Shown one piece after another: positions 1 through 6,207 of a stretch of 12,264 nucleotides of DNA (the first letter of the stretch is position 1; every line of letters begins with the position of its first letter). The translations under genes were made by a program, and so were the position numbers. The notes beneath the pieces are model-generated. The model made no database searches. It worked only from the letters and a program-made list of their open reading frames with translations, and was not told where the DNA came from. This stretch comes from Clostridia bacterium (GTDB lineage: Bacteria; Bacillota; Clostridia; Christensenellales; CAG-314): NCBI GenBank assembly GCA_017407305.1, contig JAFQWS010000117.1:1-12264 (forward strand). The letters run 5' to 3'.

Positions 1-678
1 GTTGGAAATAATTTTTTCCATATTTACTGCCATTTTGTGTTTGGCAAGTAATTCTTGTTCTTCTTCCACCGACAAATCGGCGTTGGAAATTTCTTCAATT
101 TGAAATGCCAAAATATCTAACGTTCTTTCTCGTTCGGCTTGGTTGGAGCCAAAGGTTGAAAGTTTTTTGTTTATGGAACGATATTGACCATAAAGGTTGG
201 AAAGTTGATCTTTCAAGTCGTCAAAATGGCAAAAGCCATCTAAAACTGTCAAGTGTGTTTCCGGCTTGAGCAAAAACAAGTGGTTGCTTTGTCCAAAAAT
301 ATCCACCAAAGTTGAAGAAACTGCTTTAAGCATTGATGCTGTGCATACTCGACCATTTATGCGAGTTTCGTTTTTGCCCGACAAAGTCAAAGTGCGAGAA
401 AGAATAAGTTGATCTTCCTTTTCAAAGCCAAGTTCATCCAAAACGTTTTGCGTCTTTTGGCAATTGGATATGTCAAATTCCACTTCCACGTATGCTTTTT
501 CTTCGCCAAATTTTATCATTGTTTTGTCGGCTCTTTCGCCCAAAACAAAAGCAAGCGAGTCAATAATAATTGACTTGCCACTGCCTGTTTCGCCCGAGAT
601 TGCAGTAAGTCCCGTTGTGAAATTGAGTTCCAAACTGCTTATGAGAGCTATGTTTTGAATAAAAAGTCGTTTAAGCAT
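1..678 (-). CDS. recN: RecN, DNA repair ATPase (N-terminal 226 codons only)
   Basis: RecN is an SMC-like ATPase that acts early in recombinational repair of double-strand breaks on the nucleoid. The reading frame starts at ATG 678-676 (MLKRLFIQN) and stays open to base 1, so the rest of the roughly 550-residue protein lies outside the window. Residues 29-36 form the Walker A motif (GETGSGKS), preceded by the family-typical start in which an N-terminal strand leads into 'L.AISGETGSGKSIIID'. Around residue 130 the segment IFGQSNH matches the RecN Q-loop region (usually 'HGQHDH'). After that the chain becomes charged and helical, as expected for entry into the coiled coil. It begins 6 nt after the argR stop with no clear Shine-Dalgarno, so it is probably co-transcribed with argR, an arrangement shared with Bacillus subtilis. 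The identification is secure; only the fragment is visible. Confidence 0.95.
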   Translation of the reverse strand, partial: MLKRLFIQNIALISSLELNFTTGLTAISGETGSGKSIIIDSLAFVLGERADKTMIKFGEEKAYVEVEFDISNCQKTQNVLDELGFEKEDQLILSRTLTLSGKNETRINGRVCTASMLKAVSSTLVDIFGQSNHLFLLKPETHLTVLDGFCHFDDLKDQLSNLYGQYRSINKKLSTFGSNQAERERTLDILAFQIEEISNADLSVEEEQELLAKHKMAVNMEKIISN

Positions 679-684
679 CTTTTG

Positions 685-1134
685 TTAGTTTAAAATTGAT
701 TGTAAAGTCTTCAAGACAACGTCGGCATCAAAATTGTCCTTTGTCACAACCAAAATTGTGTCAAAAGAGGACAATACGCCCATTGCTTGGGGAATTTTTA
801 GTTCGTTGACGACACTCATTGCGCTTGTTGCACAGTTAGGCAAGGTTTTAACGAGTACCAAATTGTTGGCAACGTCAACGGACAACACCGTTTCCCTAAA
901 AAGATTGCGCATCTTTACCGACAAGCTGTCGTTTTTTTCGGTAAGTTGTGCATAAACGTAAATGTCGTTTTTCAACGTCTTTACAAGTTTCAACTCTTTT
1001 ATGTCGCGAGAAATTGTTGCTTGTGTCACGTCAAAGCCTGCTTGTCTCAATTTTGAAACAAGTTCTTCTTGAGTGTCAATGTCGAAATTGGTAATAATAT
1101 CCAAAATTTTGGATTGTCTAGTGCTTTTTGTCAT
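685..1134 (-). CDS. argR: ArgR/AhrC arginine repressor
   Basis: Hexameric arginine-responsive transcription regulator of 149 residues, the usual family length. The N-terminal winged helix-turn-helix spans about residues 5-70, with the signature TQATISRDIKEL at 37-48. The C-terminal oligomerisation and arginine-binding domain covers about 78-149. The start is placed at ATG 1134; a GTG five codons upstream falls inside the -10 region of the promoter described separately and would add residues not typical of the family. There is no Shine-Dalgarno before this ATG. An ARG box overlaps the promoter, so self-repression is expected. Odd feature: the usual effector motif GTIAGDDT reads GVLSSFDT (residues 119-126) and the conserved Asp of the preceding GxAxxxAxxxD-like helix reads Asn110, so arginine sensing may be altered. 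Function as an ArgR-family DNA-binding protein is clear; its effector is an inference. Confidence 0.95.
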   Translation of the reverse strand: MTKSTRQSKILDIITNFDIDTQEELVSKLRQAGFDVTQATISRDIKELKLVKTLKNDIYVYAQLTEKNDSLSVKMRNLFRETVLSVDVANNLVLVKTLPNCATSAMSVVNELKIPQAMGVLSSFDTILVVTKDNFDADVVLKTLQSILN

Positions 1135-1140
1135 AATGCA

Positions 1141-1168
1141 ATTATACACCCATTGAATAAATATGCAA
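1141..1168 (-). promoter_or_regulatory. argR promoter overlapping the ARG box
   Basis: Read on the minus strand, a -35 element TTGCAT (1168-1163) and a perfect -10 TATAAT (1146-1141) are separated by 16 bp. The expected start point, seven bases beyond the -10, is position 1134, which is the A of the argR ATG. The transcript would therefore be leaderless. The -35 lies inside the ARG box, so bound ArgR should block polymerase. The promoter is predicted from sequence only. Confidence 0.65.
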
Positions 1169-1169
1169 T
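1152..1169. promoter_or_regulatory. ARG box (ArgR operator)
   Basis: On the minus strand this 18-mer reads ATTGCATATTTATTCAAT. Its core TGCATATTTATTCA differs at one position from TGAATATTTATTCA, which fits the published ARG-box consensus (TGAAT, A/T centre, ATTCA). Seven of nine base positions are symmetric about the centre. It lies in the 39-nt gap between dxs and argR and covers the -35 of the argR promoter, the classic position for autorepression. Confidence 0.78.
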
Positions 1170-1173
1170 AGGT

Positions 1174-2952
1174 TTAAAGCAAATTTTTTACAAAATCTTT
1201 TATTGATTGGCTGTCCAATCCGTTTTCGATAAGTTGTTCTTTGACTGTTGCGTGTCTGACAAATTTGTCGTTGACACCAAGCGTATGGACTTTTTGGTCA
1301 ACTTTTGCTTGAACACTTTGTCCAAAACCACCCAACAAAACGTTATCCTCGACTGTTAGGATAATTTTATCTTTTGCAGTTGCCAAATATTTTTCGTCCA
1401 AAGGTTTTATGCTGGTGGCAAAAACTATTTCCACGTCTTCATTTCCCCAAAAGGCTTCCAACACTTGTTGGGTGGCAACTGCGCCAACGGAAATGACGGC
1501 GATTTTTTTTCCTTTTTGCACCACGTTCCAAGACAAATCTTTGTTTAAGCCAACGGGATTGGTCAAAACGGTTTTGGTGTATCTAATTGCCAAAGGACCA
1601 TCAAAGGTAAGGGAAAAGTCAAGTGCTTCTTGAAGTTGTTGGTACGTTGTAGCAGACAAAATTGTAAGGTTGGGAATATTGCCCAAATAAGACAAATCAA
1701 ACAAACCTTGGTGTGTTTGTCCGTCCCCACCCACAAACCCACTGTTGTCAATCAAAAAGGTAACAGGCAGTTTTTGTGTTGCCACGTCGTGTAAAATTTG
1801 GTCGTAACCACGTTGTAAGAATGTAGAATATACCACAAAATAGGGTTTTAGACCTTGACTTGCCAATCCTCCGGCAAAAGTTGTTGCGTGTTCTTCGGCA
1901 ATGCCCACGTCAAAAAAGCGTTTGGGAAATTGTTTTTGAAAGTCGCCCAATCCAACGCTGTAACCCATTGCGGCAGTTATTGCCACAACCTTTTGATTTT
2001 CATTTGCAAGTTGAACTAATTTTTTGCCAACTATTTTTGCTGAAACAGGGTTAGTCGTCGTTTCGGGTAAATACTTGTGCCAAACTTCGGGATTTTCTTC
2101 TGCTTTTGAAAATCCTTTTCCTTTTGTCGTTCTTACGTGCAAAACGGTAGATTTCAAAACATTGTTTTTAAGTCCCTCAAAGTAGAAAATCAAATCTTTT
2201 AAGTTGTGACCGTCAATTGGTCCAAGATATTTCAAATCAAAGTTGTCAAAATAGAGATTGGGCATAACTCTAAGTTTGTGTGCGCGCAAAACCTTTTTGA
2301 TAAAATTGAAAAGATGAGGTCCAAAATAAGGAATTTTGTTTAGGAAGTTTTGCAACTTGATTTTGTTTTTGTCGTAAGAACCAACGCGTGTTTTGGAAAG
2401 GTTTCTCGTTGCCGATCCAACGTTTTTGCCAATGGACATTTCGTTGTCGTTGAATACAATAAACATCTTTGTGTTTTGAATATTATTCAACGCTTCGTAC
2501 GTTTGTCCACCTGTCAATGCACCATCGCCAACAACTGCAATTACGTTAAAGTCTTCATTTTTGACGTCTCTTGCACAAGCAATGCCAAGTGCAGCAGAAA
2601 TTGAAGTGGATGCGTGTCCTGTGTTGAAAGCATCAGTCGGACTTTCTTCAACGTCAGGAAAACCACAAAGACCATCTTTTTGACGCAAGGTGGCAAATTT
2701 TTCAAAACGACTTGTCAACAATTTGTGAACGTAACTTTGATGTCCAACGTCCCAAATAATTTTGTCGTTGTCGTCAAAGACGTATTCCATTGCAACGGTC
2801 AATTCTACCACACCCAAATTGCTTGCTAAATGTCCGCCGTTTTGAGTTACGGTGGAAATTAAAACTTGGCGCAATTCTTGGCACAAAATATTAAGTTGTT
2901 CCAATGACAAGTTTTTTAAATCTTGTCTAGATTTAATAGTTTCTAAAATCAC
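1174..2952 (-). CDS. dxs: 1-deoxy-D-xylulose-5-phosphate synthase
   Basis: Thiamine-diphosphate enzyme that condenses pyruvate and glyceraldehyde 3-phosphate, the first and committing step of the MEP isoprenoid pathway in the cytoplasm. The protein has 592 residues, a little shorter than the usual 620-640. Visible motifs are DVGHQSYVHK (68-77), GHAS (112-115), the TPP-binding GDG (142-144) through NDN (168-170), TKGKG (276-280), the catalytic-Glu segment DVGIAEEHA (348-356) and GGDGQTHQG (408-416). The start is GTG 2952, which overlaps the oapA stop as GTGA, so translation is probably coupled to oapA. No typical Shine-Dalgarno is seen. It lies downstream of ispA, OLE RNA and oapA, so the enzymes opening the MEP pathway and making farnesyl diphosphate flank the OLE locus. 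In B. subtilis tlyA (yqxC) follows dxs; here argR follows directly. Confidence 0.97.
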   Translation of the reverse strand: MILETIKSRQDLKNLSLEQLNILCQELRQVLISTVTQNGGHLASNLGVVELTVAMEYVFDDNDKIIWDVGHQSYVHKLLTSRFEKFATLRQKDGLCGFPDVEESPTDAFNTGHASTSISAALGIACARDVKNEDFNVIAVVGDGALTGGQTYEALNNIQNTKMFIVFNDNEMSIGKNVGSATRNLSKTRVGSYDKNKIKLQNFLNKIPYFGPHLFNFIKKVLRAHKLRVMPNLYFDNFDLKYLGPIDGHNLKDLIFYFEGLKNNVLKSTVLHVRTTKGKGFSKAEENPEVWHKYLPETTTNPVSAKIVGKKLVQLANENQKVVAITAAMGYSVGLGDFQKQFPKRFFDVGIAEEHATTFAGGLASQGLKPYFVVYSTFLQRGYDQILHDVATQKLPVTFLIDNSGFVGGDGQTHQGLFDLSYLGNIPNLTILSATTYQQLQEALDFSLTFDGPLAIRYTKTVLTNPVGLNKDLSWNVVQKGKKIAVISVGAVATQQVLEAFWGNEDVEIVFATSIKPLDEKYLATAKDKIILTVEDNVLLGGFGQSVQAKVDQKVHTLGVNDKFVRHATVKEQLIENGLDSQSIKDFVKNLL

Positions 2953-3527
2953 TTCTTACTAAAAATAGAAAGCACTTTCCCAACAAACAACATGATGGAA
3001 CTTGCTTTGTTTATTGCAAAATTTTTACCCAATGCCTTACCTGAAATTGTCATTGTGGATATGAGTGCATAAATCAAAATGCTCAAAAACATATTTGTTT
3101 CAAAGTGCAAAATTGCAACAATGGTTGCGCCACAAACACCTGATACAATACCACAAATGTCACCAATGATGTCGCAACAAACGGATGCCACTTTGTCGGC
3201 ATTATTTACCAAAGTGACAGCCTTTTTTGCACCAAAAATTTTTCTTGATGCCATTGCATGCAAAGGTTGAGCATCACAAGCCGTTGATGCTGTACCAACA
3301 ACGTCAAAGATAATGCCCAAAACCATGATGAGAATTGTTAAAAGATAGGCAAAAATTGCACGAGTATCTCTCAACAAAAGTTCGGAAATAAGGTTGAATA
3401 CAAAAGAAAGACACAAAGAAAGAATAAACACCCAAAGAGGCCAAAGATTCCTTTTTTGTCTTTTGTGTTCGTCGCTCTTCTTTGCGTCCGTCAAATGATG
3501 ATTTGAATTTTTAAAATTGTCTTTCAT
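2949..3527 (-). CDS. oapA: OapA, OLE RNA-associated membrane protein
   Basis: A 192-residue integral membrane protein encoded immediately downstream of the OLE RNA gene, the invariant position of OapA. OapA binds OLE RNA and brings it to the membrane; published work in Bacillus halodurans links the complex to growth under ethanol, cold and magnesium stress. The first 27 residues form a very basic, His/Lys/Arg-rich cytoplasmic tail. Hydrophobic segments follow at about 28-49, 57-78, 120-140 and 146-166. The most family-like stretch is about 75-133, including DAQPLHAMASRKIFGAKKA (85-103), NNADKVAS (108-115) and D119xxxD123. The ATG at 3527 is the only plausible start and has no Shine-Dalgarno: the preceding 14 nt are nearly all A/U. 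The stop overlaps the dxs GTG. The assignment rests on motif pattern from memory plus the ispA-OLE-oapA-dxs context. Its biochemical activity is not settled. Confidence 0.9.
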   Translation of the reverse strand: MKDNFKNSNHHLTDAKKSDEHKRQKRNLWPLWVFILSLCLSFVFNLISELLLRDTRAIFAYLLTILIMVLGIIFDVVGTASTACDAQPLHAMASRKIFGAKKAVTLVNNADKVASVCCDIIGDICGIVSGVCGATIVAILHFETNMFLSILIYALISTMTISGKALGKNFAINKASSIMLFVGKVLSIFSKK

Positions 3528-3541
3528 AGTATTTTATATTT

Positions 3542-4141
3542 GCAATAATATGGTGGTGATAATTCGGATAAACCTTACGGCATAGGTTCAGTAGGATTTC
3601 CCCTTTGAAAACTTCGCGTCGCCGTCAAAGCAGTTTCCTTTTAATTCCAAAGGTACGGTGTTGCCACTCGTACAACTGAATCGCCACTTAGTCCGTACTA
3701 TAATCTCCGAACTACCTGATTTGCAGTCTAGAAGATTTCCTTTACAAAAACGTCTGTGCTTAGTCTCTTTTGCAAAAAATCTTTCATGAAGCAGTCCCGC
3801 TGTGCCGTCGGCCGACGACAAATGGCGAGTTCATCAATCCCGCAAGTTTCACTCAAGACAAGCTACACTGTACACAGCTTTTAATTCACCGCATAGCAGG
3901 TTTAATCTCAGGGAGTAGAAACAAGTACGACTTGCTTTCCACCCCGTAGAGTCTCCACGGATGAGGGCATTAGGTCGTATGCCATTACGACTTACCCGCA
4001 ACCTTAACTTCCAGCATCAGCCCTCGTTTGGGCAACGAAAGCCAACACAAGAAACTTCATCGATGTGCTCAATGGCGATAGTTTAGCCCCGCCTTCTTCA
4101 CAAACATTTTTGACTAGAATACTGCACCACCATGTGATTGC
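3542..4141 (-). ncRNA. ole: OLE RNA (Ornate, Large, Extremophilic)
   Basis: This 600-nt stretch between ispA and oapA has no credible protein gene, is visibly richer in G and C than its neighbours, and can form much local structure. OLE is a very large conserved bacterial RNA (about 600 nt) found in Firmicutes beside oapA and isoprenoid genes, where it forms a membrane ribonucleoprotein. Ends are set by a terminal helix: RNA bases 4133-4125 (AUGGUGGUG) pair perfectly with 3558-3550 (CACCACCAU), and outside a 3-nt internal loop 4141-4137 (GCAAU) pair with 3546-3542 (AUUGC). Inside, visible hairpins include 3991-3986 with 3979-3974 (GUCGUA/UACGAC), 3960-3955 with 3949-3944, and 3820-3814 with 3809-3803. 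A 6-bp helix can join 4025-4020 to 3968-3963. Identity comes from position, length, terminal pairing and the OapA neighbour; a covariance-model search was not possible. Short open frames within it are shadows. Confidence 0.92.
3803..3820 (-). other. OLE hairpin with self-complementary GGCC loop
   Basis: The RNA reads UGUCGUC-GGCC-GACGGCA, a 7-bp stem (one U-G pair) closed by the tetraloop GGCC. The inner twelve bases CGUCGGCCGACG (3817-3806) are a perfect palindrome in DNA. A loop that is its own complement could pair with the same loop of a second OLE molecule; that role is inference. Confidence 0.55.
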
Positions 4142-4147
4142 TTTATT

Positions 4148-4176
4148 ATATTAACATAAATTGTAAGAAAAATCAA
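4148..4176 (-). promoter_or_regulatory. Promoter for OLE RNA (and oapA-dxs)
   Basis: On the minus strand, -35 TTGATT (4176-4171), a 17-bp spacer, and -10 TAATAT (4153-4148) preceded by the extended element TG at 4156-4155. A TATAAT (4150-4145) overlaps it and is an alternative -10. With the first choice the start point falls at about 4141, exactly where the 5' strand of the OLE terminal helix begins. The promoter occupies the short gap after ispA, so OLE can be made independently of the upstream operon. Prediction only. Confidence 0.62.
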
Positions 4177-4188
4177 CAGTTATTTGTT

Positions 4189-4971
4189 TTAGCCGTGGAT
4201 TTTTGCTTTTTGCATGATTTCGTCCATAATTGGCAACTCAAAAGGCAACAAAGTTTGAATTGCAAGGCACAAATTGTCTATGGTTGCAATAATTTCTTCC
4301 TTTGATGCAAAATTGAGTGCCGAATTTTCATCTTTGGAAAAATCTTTCAAATCGTCTACCAATTGGAACATAATTGCAAAGTTTGATGCAATCAAATTCC
4401 ATCTGTCAAATTCTTCTTGGGGTGCTTCTGCCAAATACAATGGCGCAAAAACACTTGCCAAAATCAATGCACCTGTTTTTTTCAAGGTAATGTCCTTGTA
4501 ACTTTCCATATCGGTTGCTTTTTGAAAAAGATCAAAAACTTGTCCGCCAATCATACCTTTGGTACCTGTACTGCCAAAAAGAAATCTAACCGCATCGGCA
4601 TAGCCAACTTGGTTGAAATCGCCCGACAAAGCAACTTCCATTGCAAGGTTCAAAAGGGCATCGCCCGTCAAAACGGCAGTTGCTTGTCCATATTTTTTGT
4701 GACATGTTGGTACGCCACGTCTAAAATCGTCGTTGTCCATACAAGGCAAATCATCGTGAACCAACGAATAGTTGTGGATAAGCTCAACTGCAACTGCAAT
4801 TCTTTTTGCATTGTCGTCCAAAACGTCCAATTTTTGTGCAAGTTGCAATAAGATAATCATGCGCATACGCTTGCCACCAGAAGAAATGCAATATTCAATT
4901 TCTTCACTCAAAGGAAAGTCGTTTGGAATAAACTCTTTTAAAAGTTGTTGGCAATAATTTTTGTCAATCAT
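4189..4971 (-). CDS. ispA: Farnesyl diphosphate synthase (polyprenyl synthetase family)
   Basis: Cytoplasmic prenyltransferase that adds isopentenyl diphosphate to dimethylallyl and geranyl diphosphate to give farnesyl diphosphate, the precursor of undecaprenyl phosphate and quinones. The protein has 260 residues, against about 295 in B. subtilis or E. coli; the C-terminal tail is short. Motifs are GGKRMR (32-37), the first Asp-rich motif DDLPCMDND (73-81) followed by RRG (84-86), and the second Asp-rich motif DDLKD (206-210). Tyr68 lies five residues before the first Asp-rich motif, as in bacterial short-chain (C15) enzymes, so farnesyl rather than longer products is inferred. ATG 4971 overlaps the xseB stop by 8 nt; a GAGG lies a little upstream. 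The gene ends 48 nt before the predicted OLE start point, and no terminator is seen between them. Confidence 0.94.
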   Translation of the reverse strand: MIDKNYCQQLLKEFIPNDFPLSEEIEYCISSGGKRMRMIILLQLAQKLDVLDDNAKRIAVAVELIHNYSLVHDDLPCMDNDDFRRGVPTCHKKYGQATAVLTGDALLNLAMEVALSGDFNQVGYADAVRFLFGSTGTKGMIGGQVFDLFQKATDMESYKDITLKKTGALILASVFAPLYLAEAPQEEFDRWNLIASNFAIMFQLVDDLKDFSKDENSALNFASKEEIIATIDNLCLAIQTLLPFELPIMDEIMQKAKIHG

Positions 4972-5158
4972 TTTCCAATTCCTCTACCTTTGCATTTAAT
5001 ATTGTCAACTTACCGTGAGCAACTTTTGTTTGTTCCAAACAAAATTGTGCCAATTCCACAGCTTCAGAATACAAATCCATACATTTTTGAAGATTGTCCT
5101 CTTTTTGAATTTGTTGACAAATTTCATTAAGTTTGTTGTTTGCTTTATCTAACGTCAT
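4964..5158 (-). CDS. xseB: Exodeoxyribonuclease VII small subunit
   Basis: A 64-residue, almost entirely helical acidic protein that packs as helical hairpins on the coiled coil of XseA in exonuclease VII, which degrades single-stranded DNA to oligonucleotides. The family pattern is visible: N-terminal helix with KLNEICQQIQKED, then LQKCMDLYSEAVELAQFCLEQ, corresponding to the usual 'LE.IV..LE.g.l.LeeSl.lyeeG..L...C...L'. Length is typical. The ATG overlaps the xseA stop as ATGA, and its own stop overlaps the ispA start by 8 nt, so translational coupling is likely along xseA-xseB-ispA. Confidence 0.92.
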   Translation of the reverse strand: MTLDKANNKLNEICQQIQKEDNLQKCMDLYSEAVELAQFCLEQTKVAHGKLTILNAKVEELEND

Positions 5159-6207
5159 CGGTTTTTCTCCAAAATTTCATCAATTGTTGCAAGCACTTTT
5201 CCATCAAAGTTGACAATTTCTACCTTGTCCCCAACGGACAAATCGTCAATGGATTTGACTTGTCTGCCCGAAAGGTTCAAAATGGCATAGCCTTTTTTGA
5301 GAACGTTGGTTGGATTGTAAGCATCCAAAACACGCAAGGTGTAGCCAACTGAATTGTTGATGGAATCTATTTTGTTTTGAATAATTGTTTTTATTAAATG
5401 CAACTTGTCAAACAATTGACGTTTTGCACTTTCTCTGTCTTTTGTTATTCTTTCGGCCGCTTCTGAAGGGGTTGCACAAGCCAAATCTGCGGAGTAATCG
5501 CAAAAGGTTGTGTTTATTCCGTGTCCTACTGCCGAAACAACAGGTATTTTACAGTTGAACACTGCCATCGCAACTGCTTCGCTGTTGAAAGGAGCCAAGT
5601 CGCTGTCACTTCCACCGCCACGAGCAACAATGACACAATCAACCTTTTGCTCGTTGGAAAAATAGTTGATGCCTTGGGCAATTTCCAAGTCGGCGCCTAC
5701 ACCTTGAACTTTGACGGAATACAAAACAATGTTGACGGATGGATTGCGACGTGCAACAACTTGACAAATGTCGTGAATAACTGCGCCACTTGCACTTGTT
5801 ACAACACCAATATTTTGTGCGTTGTCGGGAACAGGCACTTTGTTTGCTGGATCAAAGCAACCCAAGTTTGCAAGACGTTCCTTCAATTGCAACATTTTCA
5901 GTTTTTCCAAACCTTCTTTGTCGTCAATTTGCAAACTGTTAACAAAAAAGGACAATCGTCCAAATTTTGTAAGATAGTTTATCTTGCCAAAAGCCGTGAC
6001 GTTTTGTCCTGATTGAATGTTTTTAACCAAATGTGCGTAACTGAAACACTCAACTTGGGACTGCTCGTCTTTTAACGTGAAGTAAACGTAGTCGCGTGAC
6101 ACTTTTACGTTTAACGTTTCGCCCGACACTGCAATGTTGGTCAATACAGAATCGCAAGAAACCAGTCCTGATATATAGTTGTTTAGTTGAGTTACGGTAA
6201 TTTTCAT
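5155..6207 (-). CDS. xseA: Exodeoxyribonuclease VII large subunit (short form)
   Basis: Catalytic subunit of exonuclease VII. Residues 1-95 form the N-terminal OB-fold for single-stranded DNA; KERLANLGCFDPANK (109-123) leads into the catalytic domain with TSASGAVIHD (137-146), ARRNP (152-156), ARGGGS (195-200), FNSE (207-210) and GHGIN (228-232); a C-terminal segment with NPTNVLKKGYAI (298-309) ends in a small beta domain. At 350 residues it is much shorter than the usual 400-450. The part missing is the coiled coil: only about 45 residues separate AAER (250-253) from the NPTNVL motif. Two motif residues differ from the common form: His for Arg in GAxxRD, and GHGIN where most members read GHExD. 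The start is ATG 6207, overlapping the folD stop as ATGA; there is no Shine-Dalgarno. It is clearly XseA; whether it is fully active is uncertain. Confidence 0.94.
   Translation of the reverse strand: MKITVTQLNNYISGLVSCDSVLTNIAVSGETLNVKVSRDYVYFTLKDEQSQVECFSYAHLVKNIQSGQNVTAFGKINYLTKFGRLSFFVNSLQIDDKEGLEKLKMLQLKERLANLGCFDPANKVPVPDNAQNIGVVTSASGAVIHDICQVVARRNPSVNIVLYSVKVQGVGADLEIAQGINYFSNEQKVDCVIVARGGGSDSDLAPFNSEAVAMAVFNCKIPVVSAVGHGINTTFCDYSADLACATPSEAAERITKDRESAKRQLFDKLHLIKTIIQNKIDSINNSVGYTLRVLDAYNPTNVLKKGYAILNLSGRQVKSIDDLSVGDKVEIVNFDGKVLATIDEILEKNR

Noticed and set aside
1134..1151. A second ARG box next to the first, over the argR -10.
   Set aside because: Only one half resembles the consensus; the other half does not match, so I did not call it.
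3588..3821. A 77-codon open frame on the minus strand inside the intergenic stretch.
   Set aside because: It lies within the OLE RNA, has no ribosome site or recognisable domain, and its composition follows the RNA structure rather than coding sequence.
3542..4141. Group II intron, T-box leader or classic riboswitch as an explanation of the 600-nt gap.
   Set aside because: No reverse transcriptase or intron domain V-like end is seen, no aminoacyl-tRNA synthetase or biosynthesis gene follows, and the ispA-OLE-oapA-dxs context with end-to-end pairing fits OLE RNA.
4417..4851. A 144-codon open frame on the plus strand.
   Set aside because: It is antisense to ispA, whose Asp-rich motifs fix the true frame. 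No domain is recognisable.
5521..6012. A 163-codon open frame on the plus strand.
   Set aside because: It is antisense to xseA, which has clear family motifs. The Cys/Asn-rich product looks like a reverse shadow and has no ribosome site.
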